A DNA stretch of 64,000 nucleotides from Pseudomonadota bacterium (lineage in GTDB: Bacteria > Desulfobacterota > Desulfarculia > Desulfarculales > Desulfarculaceae): NCBI GenBank assembly GCA_018896025.1, contig JAHIND010000005.1, positions 150,513 to 214,512 on the forward strand, written 5' to 3'. Of this stretch, positions 7,888 to 16,057 are shown piece after piece. The notes beneath the pieces are model-generated. The model saw nothing but the letters and a program-made list of their open reading frames with translations. It was not told the DNA's origin and did not search any database. The position numbers and the translations under genes were made by a program. How positions within the stretch are numbered: position 1 is the first letter of the stretch; each line of letters opens with the position of its first letter.

Positions 7888-9042
7888 ATGAAAAGGTTCT
7901 TACTTACTCTGGTCCTGGCCGCGGCCTTGGCCGCACCGGCCTGGGCCGGTCCGGTGCCGGACTGCTGCTCGCCCCGCTACGACCGCACGGTGATGCACAG
8001 CTACCGCCAGATCATGTTCAAGATGAGCGTGTACGCCCAGCCGCCCAAGGCGGGACAGGGCGTGCGCCTGGGGGTCTACCAGGCCCAGGGGGCCTATGGC
8101 GAGGGGGCCATTGCCAAGAACATGGCCCGCTTGGAAAAGGCGGTGAAGCAGGCGGCCCAGCGCGGGGTGCAGCTTCTTAGCTTCCCAGAACTCTACGTCA
8201 ACGGCTACACCATGAGCATCCCCCTGTCCCACCACGAGGCCGAATTCGAGAACGGCCCCATAGTCACCAAATGCCGCGCCATAGCCAAGAAATACAACAT
8301 GGCCCTGTTGGTGCCCTACGACGAAAAGGTCAAGGGCAAAGACGGCAAGGTGATGTTTTTTGACAGCATCGCGGTGATCGCCGCCGACGGCAAGCTGGTG
8401 GCCAGCTACAAAAAGACCCACCTCTGGGGCCGGGACGAACGCGCCCACTGGAGCTTTGGGGACAAGCTGTGCCCGGTGTTTATGGTCAACGGCTTCCCGG
8501 TGAGCGTGCTCAACTGCTACGAGTGCGAGTTCCCGGAGCTTACGCGCATCCTGGCCCTCAAGGGCGCCAAGCTGGTGGTGGGCCCCACGGCGGCGGACTG
8601 CTACGCCACCCAGCCGAACGGCCAGCGTAGCGCCGTGCCCTATCCGGACATCTCGCGCCTGCTGATCCCGGCCTACGCCTACGCCAACAACATCTTTTTC
8701 GCCTACAGCAACCACTGCGGTTACGAGTCGCTCAAGGGGGTGGAGTGGCACTACCGGGGCAACTCCATCGTCTGCGGGCCCCACGGCGACGTGATCGTGG
8801 CCGCCAATCATCAGCAGGACACCATGCTCATCGCCGACGTGATCCCGGCCTACTACGGGGCCAGCCACCCGGAGAGCGACTACCTCAAGGACCGCCGCCC
8901 CGACCTGTACAAGGAGCTGGTGGCCCCCAAGTGCGACTTCGTGCCCGGCGGCTGGGTCTATCCCCAGTACAAGGACGGCAAGGAGATCATGCCCAAGGGG
9001 GAGAAGCTGCCCAAGGGCGAAAGGCAGACCAAGGGCAACTAG
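7888..9042 (+). CDS. Exported carbon-nitrogen hydrolase (nitrilase superfamily)
   Basis: Amidase/nitrilase-fold enzyme of 384 residues with an unusual Sec-type signal peptide (about 1-20, ending PAWA-GP). The Glu-Lys-Cys triad is intact: Glu101 in FPELYVNGY, Lys176 in YKKTHLW and Cys210 in NCYECEFPE; the second Glu of the superfamily lies in the HEAEFENG segment. It should cleave C-N bonds of amides or nitriles, and its export implies an extracytoplasmic substrate. The start at 7888 is chosen because AAGGGAG precedes it by 7 nt and it begins the signal peptide; an upstream ATG at 7852 is in frame but has no ribosome site. A strong terminator follows. Substrate unknown. Confidence 0.87.
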   Translation: MKRFLLTLVLAAALAAPAWAGPVPDCCSPRYDRTVMHSYRQIMFKMSVYAQPPKAGQGVRLGVYQAQGAYGEGAIAKNMARLEKAVKQAAQRGVQLLSFPELYVNGYTMSIPLSHHEAEFENGPIVTKCRAIAKKYNMALLVPYDEKVKGKDGKVMFFDSIAVIAADGKLVASYKKTHLWGRDERAHWSFGDKLCPVFMVNGFPVSVLNCYECEFPELTRILALKGAKLVVGPTAADCYATQPNGQRSAVPYPDISRLLIPAYAYANNIFFAYSNHCGYESLKGVEWHYRGNSIVCGPHGDVIVAANHQQDTMLIADVIPAYYGASHPESDYLKDRRPDLYKELVAPKCDFVPGGWVYPQYKDGKEIMPKGEKLPKGERQTKGN

Positions 9043-9073
9043 AACGGCGGCTCAGCGCCTGCCGGTAAAAACA

Positions 9074-9118
9074 AACCTTCGCCGGTGCCGCCTTGTGGGG
9101 CGGCCCGGCGAAGGTTTT
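9074..9118 (+). terminator. Strong intrinsic terminator after the nitrilase-family gene
   Basis: A 12-bp stem (9074-9085 with 9105-9116) continues after one unpaired T into GCCGCC/GGCGGC, and TTTT closes the second arm. Confidence 0.9.
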
Positions 9119-9123
9119 ACAGA

Positions 9124-9155
9124 GATTGCTTCGTCGCTGCGCTCCTCGCAACGAC
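9124..9155. repeat. Dispersed 'TTGCTTCGTCGC...CTCCTCGCAACGAC' type intergenic repeat
   Basis: The segment GATTGCTTCGTCGCTGCGCT and its continuation match a palindromic intergenic repeat I recognise from many bacterial genomes (complement: GTCRTTGCGAGGAGCG...AGCGACGAAGCAATC). Only one copy is in this window, so the call rests on recognition. It lies between two terminator-like hairpins. Confidence 0.6.
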
Positions 9156-9182
9156 AAGGGTTTTCTTTTGGCTTAGCCCGAC

Positions 9183-9224
9183 CCGCCGGAGCCGTCTAGT
9201 TGGGCGGTCCGGCGGAGGTTTTTT
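9183..9224 (+). terminator. Second terminator-like hairpin before fdhD
   Basis: CCGCCGGA (9183-9190) pairs with TCCGGCGG (9208-9215), followed by AGG and six T. It may be a back-up terminator or an attenuator in the fdhD leader. Confidence 0.5.
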
Positions 9225-9394
9225 GGGGCAGGCCACTACCGCCCCGCATGGGTGGTTGCCCGCCCAACAATAGTGGGCTAGTATGCCTTAAATCGGGGCA
9301 GCAGCGAATATGGCCCTGTATTCAAAGGCAAACCACAACAGAGGGCGGGCCGGAACCGGAACCCACGCCCCATGACCGCAGGCCGGCAGGCACT

Positions 9395-10255
9395 ATGAGC
9401 GCAGGCAAAAACTCCACCTCCAGACCCCGCTTGAGCCGGGCTGGTCTGCCCCCGGTGCACCACATCGAGGTGGTGGACCATTTGGGCAAGCGCCGGGAGG
9501 TGGCCATACCCGGCGAGTCGCCGCTGACCATCAAGGTGGACGGCCGGGAAGTGGTCACCCTGATGACCCTGGGCACCAACCCCGAGGAGCTGGCCCTGGG
9601 TTATCTGCACAACCAGCGCCTCCTCGAGAACATCGCGGACATAGAGTCGGTTCAGGTGGACTGGGGCCGGGAGACGGTGAAGGTGGCCACCCGCCACGGC
9701 GAGGGCATCCCGGACCTGGAGGAGAAGCTCCACCGGGTCACGGTGACCAGCGGCTGCGGCCAGGGCACCCTGTTCAGTTGCACCGTGGACAAGCTCTACG
9801 AGCACAAGCTGCCTCTGGTCACGGTGCGCCAGTCCACCATCTACAAGATCATCGAAGCCGCCGCGCCCCTGAACCCCATCTACCGCCAGGCCGGGTCCAT
9901 CCACGGCTGCTACCTGTGCCGCGACGGTGAGGTGATCATGGCGGTGGAGGACGTGGGGCGGCACAACGCGGCCGACGCCATCGCCGGGCGCATGTGGCTG
10001 GAGGGCATGCCCGGCGAGGACAAGATCATGTTCACCACCGGACGGCTCACCTCGGAGATCGTCATGAAGACCGCCTTCATGGGCATCCCGGTGCTCATCT
10101 CCAAATCCGGCGTCACCCAGATGTCCCTGGAGCTGGCCCGGGACATGGGCATGGTGGTCATCGGCCGGGCCAAGGTCACCCGCTTTCTTATCTACAACGG
10201 CGCGGACCAGGTCATCTTCGACGCCATCCCCCAAGGGGAACAATCCAAGCAATAA
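9395..10255 (+). CDS. fdhD: Formate dehydrogenase accessory sulfurtransferase FdhD
   Basis: FdhD moves sulfur from a cysteine desulfurase to the Mo/W-bis-pterin cofactor before insertion into formate dehydrogenase; it acts in the cytoplasm. The 286-residue protein has the family landmarks: LGTNPEELALGYL, TSGCGQG, SIHGCYLCRDG, VEDVGRHNAADAIAG, TTGRLTSEIVMK and SKSGVTQMSLELA. In E. coli the catalytic loop has CxxC; here only one Cys is present (CGQG, about residue 121). The ATG at 9395 begins the conserved region; an upstream in-frame ATG at 9200 adds 65 unconserved residues. No formate dehydrogenase is in the window. The neighbour across a shared 3' region is a tungsten-enzyme (bam) operon, which is suggestive only. 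Confidence 0.9.
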   Translation: MSAGKNSTSRPRLSRAGLPPVHHIEVVDHLGKRREVAIPGESPLTIKVDGREVVTLMTLGTNPEELALGYLHNQRLLENIADIESVQVDWGRETVKVATRHGEGIPDLEEKLHRVTVTSGCGQGTLFSCTVDKLYEHKLPLVTVRQSTIYKIIEAAAPLNPIYRQAGSIHGCYLCRDGEVIMAVEDVGRHNAADAIAGRMWLEGMPGEDKIMFTTGRLTSEIVMKTAFMGIPVLISKSGVTQMSLELARDMGMVVIGRAKVTRFLIYNGADQVIFDAIPQGEQSKQ

Positions 10256-10283
10256 AAAACGCCCCGCAACAATGTGCGGGGCG
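10254..10283 (-). terminator. Intrinsic terminator of the bam-like operon (minus strand)
   Basis: CGCCCCGCA (10260-10268) pairs with TGCGGGGCG (10275-10283). On the minus strand the stem is followed by TTTTTT (complement of the A-run at 10254-10259). It lies 34 bp after the bamF stop codon, overlapping the end of convergent fdhD. Confidence 0.85.
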
Positions 10284-10316
10284 CGGGATGCCATTGAAAG
10301 CAGGCGGGGCGACGGT

Positions 10317-11162
10317 CTAGGCTTCGGCCCCCTTGCCCTTGCGGGCCAGGGCCCGCTCATCCTCGGGAATGGGCGGCGGCACCGGCCCGCCGGTGATCTT
10401 GGTCACCGCCCCGAAGCGCGGCGGGCAGGCCTCGAAGCAGGTGCCGCACTTGATGCACTTGTCCTGGTCGATGACGTGGATCTGGTTCTTGGCCCCGATG
10501 ATGGCCTCCACCGGGCAGCGGCGCAGGCAGATCTGGCAGGCCTGGCACTTCTCCGGGTCGATGAAGTAGGAGGCCACTTCGCTGAACAGGGCGTCGATCT
10601 CTTCGGTGGTGTAGAAGTCCTCGCGTTCGGCGGGGCTCAGGCGCTGGCTCAGCTTGGGGTTCATCATCAGCTTGATGTAGGGGACCAGCTTGGTCACCTC
10701 TCGCAGGCGCTCCTGAAGCACCTCGGGCTCCAGGTCTTCCCCCTCGCCCTTGCCCAGGGGCCCCAGCCCCCGCACCTGCTTGGTGAAGTCGTCCACCACC
10801 TCGGTGAACAGGTTGCCCTCGCCGGCGGACATGAACTCGATGCGCAGGCGGTCCGGGTTCAGGCCGATGTGGGCCATGATCTTCTTGCAAAGCAGGGCCA
10901 TGTTCAGGGCGTGGTAGTTCCCGTGAGTGACGTAGTTGCACTCACCAAGTCGGCACCCGCCGATGAACACCCCGTCCATGCCGTTGGCCAAGGCCCGGAG
11001 CACGAACTCCAGGTCCACCCTTCCGGAACACATGACGCGGATGACCCGTATCTCGGTCGTATACTGTAGCCGGGAAACTCCCGCTAGGTCAGCTGCTCCA
11101 TATGCTCACCAGTGGCAAAGGAAGCCGAGTATCTTGGGCTTGAACTTGCCCCCTGCACTCAT
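10317..11162 (-). CDS. bamF: MvhD/BamF-like selenoprotein with C-terminal ferredoxin domain; in-frame UGA = selenocysteine
   Basis: Electron-transfer subunit related to MvhD/VhuD, which link hydrogenase to heterodisulfide reductase, here fused to a two-cluster ferredoxin. Read from ATG 11162 (preceded by AAGGAG) it encodes 281 residues with one in-frame TGA at codon 19 (11106-11108). The context reads C-H-W-U then AYGAADLAGVSRLQY. MvhD homologues have C-N-W-C at this point, so TGA replaces the second Cys. After the TGA the frame continues with family sequence (IRVMCSGRVD, GCRLGECNY). The ferredoxin part (about 195-240) has CQACQICLRRCP and CIKCGTCFEACP. Calling from the ATG at 11033 would lose the cluster-binding N-terminus. 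It is the last gene of the bam-like operon. Confidence 0.88.
11064..11105 (-). promoter_or_regulatory. SECIS-like element directly after the bamF UGA
   Basis: On the mRNA strand a hairpin starts 13 nt after UGA. CUG pairs with CAG, UAGC with GCUA and GGGA with UCCC; the apical loop is GUU and there is one bulged G. The GU of the loop is 28-29 nt from the UGA, inside the range known for bacterial SelB-dependent elements. Confidence 0.7.
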
Positions 11163-11212
11163 CGCCTTTTTCTCCTTGGTACCTAATCGCGGCCAACGCC
11201 GCGCCCACACTA

Positions 11213-14200
11213 TTACGCAGTCGCGCTCATGGCGTCAATCTGGCTCAACAACTCTTCGTCGGTAAAGTGCTTCAAATAGATGGCCCCGGTGGGGCACTTG
11301 GCGTTGCACAGGCCGTCGCCCTTGCACAGCACCGGGTTGACCACCGCCTTCTTGCCCTGCTTGGTCTTGCGGAACTCGATGGCCCCGTAAGAGCAGGCCT
11401 GGCCGCAGGCCCCGCAGCCCATGCAGCGGGCCTCGTCCACCTCGCACACCGAGCCCGACACCGTGACGATGTCGTTGGACAGCAGGGTGAGGGCCCGCCC
11501 CGCCGCGCCGTAGGCCTGGTTGATGGCCTCGGGGATGTGCTTGGGGTAGTGGGCCGTGCCGCAGAGGTAGACCCCGTCGGTGGCGAAGTCCACCGGCCGC
11601 AGCTTCACGTGGGCTTCCTTGAAAAAGTCGTCCGGGCCCAGGGACACCTTGAACAACTGGGAGATGTCCTTGTTGTCCTCACGGGGAATAACCGCCGCGG
11701 CCAGGGTGACGATGTCCGCGCCGATGGCCAGCTCCATGCCCAGCACGTAGTCCATGAGGCTCACCTGCAACACCGGGCGGCCCTCCTCCTCGGTGGCCTC
11801 CACCTGGGGCGGATTTTCCGGCTCGTAGCGGATGAACTTCACGTCCTTGGCCGAGGCCTCGCGGTAGTAGTCCTCCAGCATGCCGTAGGTTCGGATGTCC
11901 CGGAACAGGATGTAGACATCCATCTCCGGGTTGATCTCCTTGAGCTTCAGGGCGTTCTTGATGGACTCGGAGCAACACACCCGTGAGCAGTAGTTGCGGT
12001 CGGTGTTGCGGCAGCCCACGCACTGGATCATCACCAGGGTCTGGGCCCCGGTCACCGCCTCGTCGCCCGAGGAGATGCGCTCCTCCAACTCCAGATGGGT
12101 CAGCACCCGATCGTCCTGGCCGTAGAGGTATTCGGTGGGCGTGTACACGTCCACCCCCACCGCGATGACCGTGGCGCCGTGCCTGATCTCGCTGGGCCCC
12201 CGGTCGGAGGTGAGCTTGGTCACGAAGTTGCCCACGTAGCCGGTGGCCTCGGTGACCTCGGCGTTGGTGTAGACGTGGATGGACGGGTGGCGGTAGACCC
12301 GGCGCATCAGGCCGTCCAGGTATTGCTGCACATCCAGGCCGTCCAGGGTGTAGTGCAGCCGCCGGGCCATGCCCCCCAGGTCGTTTTCTTTTTCCACCAG
12401 GTGGACCTCATGCCCCTGGTTGGCCATGGACAAGGCGCTGGTCATGCCCGCGATGCCCCCGCCCACCACCAGGGCCGCCTTGTTCACCGGCAGGTCCATT
12501 TCCTGCAAGGGCTTGAGGTGCCCGGCCCGGGCCACGGACATGCGGATGATGTCCTGGGCCTTGCGGGTGGACTCTTCCTTTTCCTTGGAGTGGCACCAGG
12601 AGCAGTGCTCCCGGATGTTGGCCATGTCGTAGTAGTACTGGTTCAGCCCAGCCTCGCGCAGGGTGTCGCGAAACAAGGGCTCCAGGGTGCGCGGCGAGCA
12701 GGCCGCCACCACCACCCGGTTGAGGCCCTTCTCCTTGATGGTGTCGGTGATCTGCTTGGCCGAGTTGGTGGCGCAGGAGAAAAGCTGCTCCTGGGCGTAG
12801 ACCACATTGGGCAAGCTGAGCGCGTAGTCCACCGTGTTGGGCACGTCCACCACCCGGCCGATGTTGGAGCCGCAGTGGCACACGAACACCCCGATCTTGG
12901 GCTTCTCTTGGGAGACGTCCTTTTCCGCCGGGTACACCCGTTCCCTGGTCAGCCCGCCCCGGCGGTAGTCCAAGAGCTCACCGCACTGGGTGCCCGCCCC
13001 GCTGGCGGTGAACACCGACTCGGGAATGTCCATGGGCCCCTGGAAGGCGCCGCACACGTACACCCCGGGACGGGTGGTCCCGATAGGATTGGTGGGCGAA
13101 GCCAGGCAGAAGCCGTGCTCGGTCAGCTCTATGCCGAACTTGTCGGCCAGGCCCTGGTAGTCGGCCGGGGGGTTCAGGCCCACCGACAGCACCACCATGT
13201 CGAACTCCTCCTCCTTGACCCCCTCGTCCGGGGTGGAGTAGCGCACGAAGACGTTCTTGGTCTGGGGGTCTTCCCTGGCCACGGTGGTGTAGGAGCGGAT
13301 GAAGCGCACGTCGGACAGCTCCTGGGTGCGCTGGTAGTAGCGCTCGAAATCCTTGCCATAGGCGCGGATGTCGTTGTGGAACACGGTGCACCGGGCGTCG
13401 GGGTCGTGGTCCTTGGCCAGGATCACCTGCTTCTGGGTGTAGGAGCAGCACACCGCCGAGCAGTAGCTGTTGTCCCCCGGGGTCACCCGCCGCGAGCCCA
13501 CGCACTGTATCCAGGCGATCTTGTGGGGATGCTTGCGGTCCGAGGCCCGGAGAATCTCGCCCTCGTAAGGGCCGGTGGCGCACAGCAGGCGTTCGAAGTC
13601 CATGCTGGTGACCACGTTCTCCAGGCGGCCGTAGCCGTATTCCTGCTTCAGGCTGGGGTCGTAGGTGTCGTAGCCGGCGGCCAGGACGATGGCCCCCACC
13701 TTGATCTCCATCTTCTCGGGCTTTTGCCTAAGGTCGATGGCGTCGGCCTTGCACACGTTCTCGCAGATGCGGCATTTCTTTTCTTTGAGGTAAAGGCAGC
13801 TTTCGTCGATATAGGCGATCAGGGGAATAGCCTGGGCGAAGTAGATGTGTACGGCCTTGTTGTCGGATATCTCCTGGTTGAATTGGTCGGGGTACTCCAC
13901 GGGGCAGTACTCCACGCAGGTTGTACAACCCGTGCACAGGTCTTCGTTGACGTAGCGGGGCTTCCTGGTGAGACTCACCGAAAAATCGCCCACCTCGCCG
14001 TCTACACTGTTCACTTCAGTGTATGACAGGACCTCGATATTTGGATGCCGGCCGACCTCGACCAGTTTGGGCGAGAGTATTCACATAGAGCAGTCATTGG
14101 TGGGGTATGTCTTGTCCAACTGCGACATGTGCCCACCAATGGCTGGTGATTTCTCGACCAAATAGACCTTGTAACCGGCGGTGGCGAGATCCAGGGAGGC

Positions 14201-14293
14201 CTGAATCCCGCTGATCCCTCCGCCCAGGACCATTACGTCGCCGTAATTGCCGCCGGCGGGGATGCTCTGAAGCTGTGCCGTTTCCGTTTCCAT
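11213..14293 (-). CDS. bamE: HdrA/BamE-like selenoprotein, flavin iron-sulfur protein; in-frame UGA = selenocysteine
   Basis: Large HdrA-type electron-bifurcation or confurcation protein, 1026 residues when read through one in-frame TGA at codon 71 (14081-14083). Before the TGA are an FAD-binding [10 protein letters not shown] and the HdrA motif PTNDCSM; after it follow [16 protein letters not shown] and the ferredoxin sequence [12 protein letters not shown]. In HdrA proteins the motif is CSMC, so the TGA stands for the second Cys. A second Rossmann FAD site ([16 protein letters not shown]) lies near residue 525, and two C-terminal 4Fe-4S motifs ([24 protein letters not shown]) end the protein. 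Without readthrough it appears as a 70-residue fragment plus a protein from GTG 14014. In Bam complexes this subunit carries FAD and clusters for electron input. Confidence 0.9.
14048..14080 (-). promoter_or_regulatory. SECIS-like element directly after the bamE UGA
   Basis: Fifteen nt after the UGA, CUGGU (14065-14061) pairs with GCCGG (14052-14048) around the loop CGAGGUCG, which contains a GGU in the usual position about 24 nt from UGA. The stem is shorter than in bamF and includes G-U pairs, so folding should be tested. Confidence 0.55.
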
Positions 14294-14324
14294 TAACCTA
14301 CGCCTTTAGAGTTCCAAGCGTTTG

Positions 14325-15488
14325 CTAGATGACCTCTTGGACTATCTCCGTAATGTCCTTCACCTCCACCGATTCGCCGTTTTCCAGAGTCAGCCTGCTG
14401 TCCTCGAAGTTGGTGATGCAATAGGGGCAGGCGGTGACCAACACCTCCGCCTCCAGATCCATGGCCTGCTGCAGCCGAATGTCGCAGAAGCGCTCCCCCT
14501 TGGGGGTCTCCATCCAGATGCGCCCTCCCCCACCGCCGCAGCACAGGCTGGCCTCCAGGCAGTCGGGCATCTCACTGAGCTCCAGGCCGGGCACGCTGGT
14601 CAGCACCTGGCGGGGCTCGTCGTATATGCCGTTGTGCCGGCCCAGGTAGCAGGGGTCGTGATAGGTGATCTTCTTGCGATATTCCTCTTTGATCTCCAGC
14701 CGACCTTCTTTGATCAACTCCAGCAGGTATTGGGTGATGTGCACCACCTCGAAGTTGACCATGAACTCGGGGTACTCGTTCTTGAAGGTGTGGTAGCAGT
14801 GGGGGGAGGAGACCAGAATTTTCTTCACGCCCGCGTCGATGAAGTTCTTGATGTTTTCCTTGGCCAGGCGGCGGAACACGTCCTCGTCGCCGGTCTTGCG
14901 GATGCTCTCGCCGCAGCAGCTTTCCTTTTCGCCCAGGATGCCGAAGTCCACCCCCGCCGCCTTGAGCACCTTGACCGTGGCCTTGGCCACTTTCTTGAGG
15001 CGTTGGTCGTAGCTCAGGTAGCAGCCGGGAAAATAGAGAATCTCCATCTCCTCGCTGAAGGACTTCACCCCCAGGCCCTCGGCCCACTTGGCCCGGTCCT
15101 TGCGCTCTTCGCTGAGCGGATTGCCCTCGCCCATGAGGCTGCCACTGATGGTGCGGATGGGCTTGACCGAGGTGGGGAACACGCCGTACTCGGTGGCGAT
15201 GCGCCTGAGCGCCACGCCGGATTCGATCTGCTTGACGTCGCGGGGGCAGCGGCTGGGGCACAGGCCACAGGTGGTGCAGCGCCAGATGTCCTCGCTCTCG
15301 ATGTCGGTGAAGCCGAAGGTGGCCTGGCGCACGATCTTGCGCATGGAGAACTCGCGGACCCGGTTCCAGGGGCAGACCGTATCGCAGAGACCGCATTGGA
15401 AGCACAACTTAAAGGCGTCGCCGCCGTTGTCCTTTATGACCTCTACGATCTCTTTGTAATCAGCTACGTTTTCCACTGTCCGCCCCAA
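14325..15488 (-). CDS. bamD: HdrD/BamD-like iron-sulfur protein (HdrC-HdrB fusion)
   Basis: Fusion of an HdrC-like ferredoxin (CFQCGLCDTVCP and CTTCGLCPSRCP, within the first 95 residues) with an HdrB-like domain. The latter has two CCG motifs that bind non-cubane 4Fe-4S clusters: FPGCYLSYD...SCCGES...PHCYH and DPCYLGRH...LCCGGGGG...ACPYC. The product is 387 residues from TTG 15488. A GTG at 15476 has a better placed GGGGCGG and may be the true start. In Geobacter-type Bam complexes BamD connects the HdrA-like BamE with the BamBC catalytic module. It lies between bamC and bamE with short gaps (24 and 31 bp), consistent with one transcript. Confidence 0.87.
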   Translation of the reverse strand: MGRTVENVADYKEIVEVIKDNGGDAFKLCFQCGLCDTVCPWNRVREFSMRKIVRQATFGFTDIESEDIWRCTTCGLCPSRCPRDVKQIESGVALRRIATEYGVFPTSVKPIRTISGSLMGEGNPLSEERKDRAKWAEGLGVKSFSEEMEILYFPGCYLSYDQRLKKVAKATVKVLKAAGVDFGILGEKESCCGESIRKTGDEDVFRRLAKENIKNFIDAGVKKILVSSPHCYHTFKNEYPEFMVNFEVVHITQYLLELIKEGRLEIKEEYRKKITYHDPCYLGRHNGIYDEPRQVLTSVPGLELSEMPDCLEASLCCGGGGGRIWMETPKGERFCDIRLQQAMDLEAEVLVTACPYCITNFEDSRLTLENGESVEVKDITEIVQEVI

Positions 15489-15512
15489 CCCCTGTTTTTG
15501 ACCGTGGGAGAG

Positions 15513-16055
15513 CTAATCCTTCTTCTGCTGGGACATGCGGGCCACGGCGTCCATTATCTTGTCCATGCCGTATTTGTCGGCCAGCGCTTCCAGGCCCACG
15601 TCGATGTCCTCGGGCTTCTCGTCCTCTTCGGCTTCCTCTTCCCGCTCCTCATAGGTCAGGGCGTCCACGATGCACCACTTTACGCAAAGGGGCTCGTCCT
15701 CACCCTCGCACATGTCGCATTTCAGGGGAAGGCCGGAGTCGGGCTCCTTGAACAGGTCCCGCGAGGGGCAGGAAGCCCGGCAGAAGGCGCACTCGTCGTA
15801 CTCCTTGCCGTCAATGATGTACTTGTCGCGGCCCAGGCACTCGGCCGGGGTGTATTCGCCGGCGTACACCGGCACGTACACGTCCTTGAGCGGCTCGCGG
15901 ATCACCCTGACGCGCGAGCGCTCGGGGTTGTTGCCGCTGTACTTGGGCGCGGCGTGGTAGGCCGAGCAGATCATTTCGCAGGCCCGGCAACCGTTGCATT
16001 TATCAACATCGACCTTGATGGTCCTGACGGTTTTGGTCTTTTTAGCTTCCGCCAC
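15513..16055 (-). CDS. bamC: BamC-like ferredoxin subunit of class II benzoyl-CoA reductase
   Basis: Polyferredoxin of 180 residues related to DMSO-reductase chain B proteins. Cluster motifs are CNGCRACEMICS at about 20-31, CAFCRASCP at about 90-98 and CDMCEGEDEPLCVKWC at about 112-127; the acidic C-terminal tail is not cluster-binding. Its start lies 2 bp after the bamB stop codon, so the two are translationally coupled, matching the known tight BamBC heterodimer in which BamC relays electrons to the tungsten subunit. AAGGAGG sits before the ATG. Confidence in the subunit name comes mainly from the neighbouring bamB. Confidence 0.88.
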   Translation of the reverse strand: MAEAKKTKTVRTIKVDVDKCNGCRACEMICSAYHAAPKYSGNNPERSRVRVIREPLKDVYVPVYAGEYTPAECLGRDKYIIDGKEYDECAFCRASCPSRDLFKEPDSGLPLKCDMCEGEDEPLCVKWCIVDALTYEEREEEAEEDEKPEDIDVGLEALADKYGMDKIMDAVARMSQQKKD

Positions 16056-16057
16056 GG

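Noticed and set aside
11213..14014. HdrA-like protein starting at GTG 14014, and MvhD-like protein starting at ATG 11033, as the full genes
   Set aside because: Conserved family sequence continues upstream in the same frame across a single TGA in each case, with good starts at 14293 and 11162.
12095..14026. Long plus-strand open frame opposite bamE
   Set aside because: His/Val/Gly-rich composition typical of antisense frames in GC-rich DNA; no family similarity, and the opposite strand is clearly coding.
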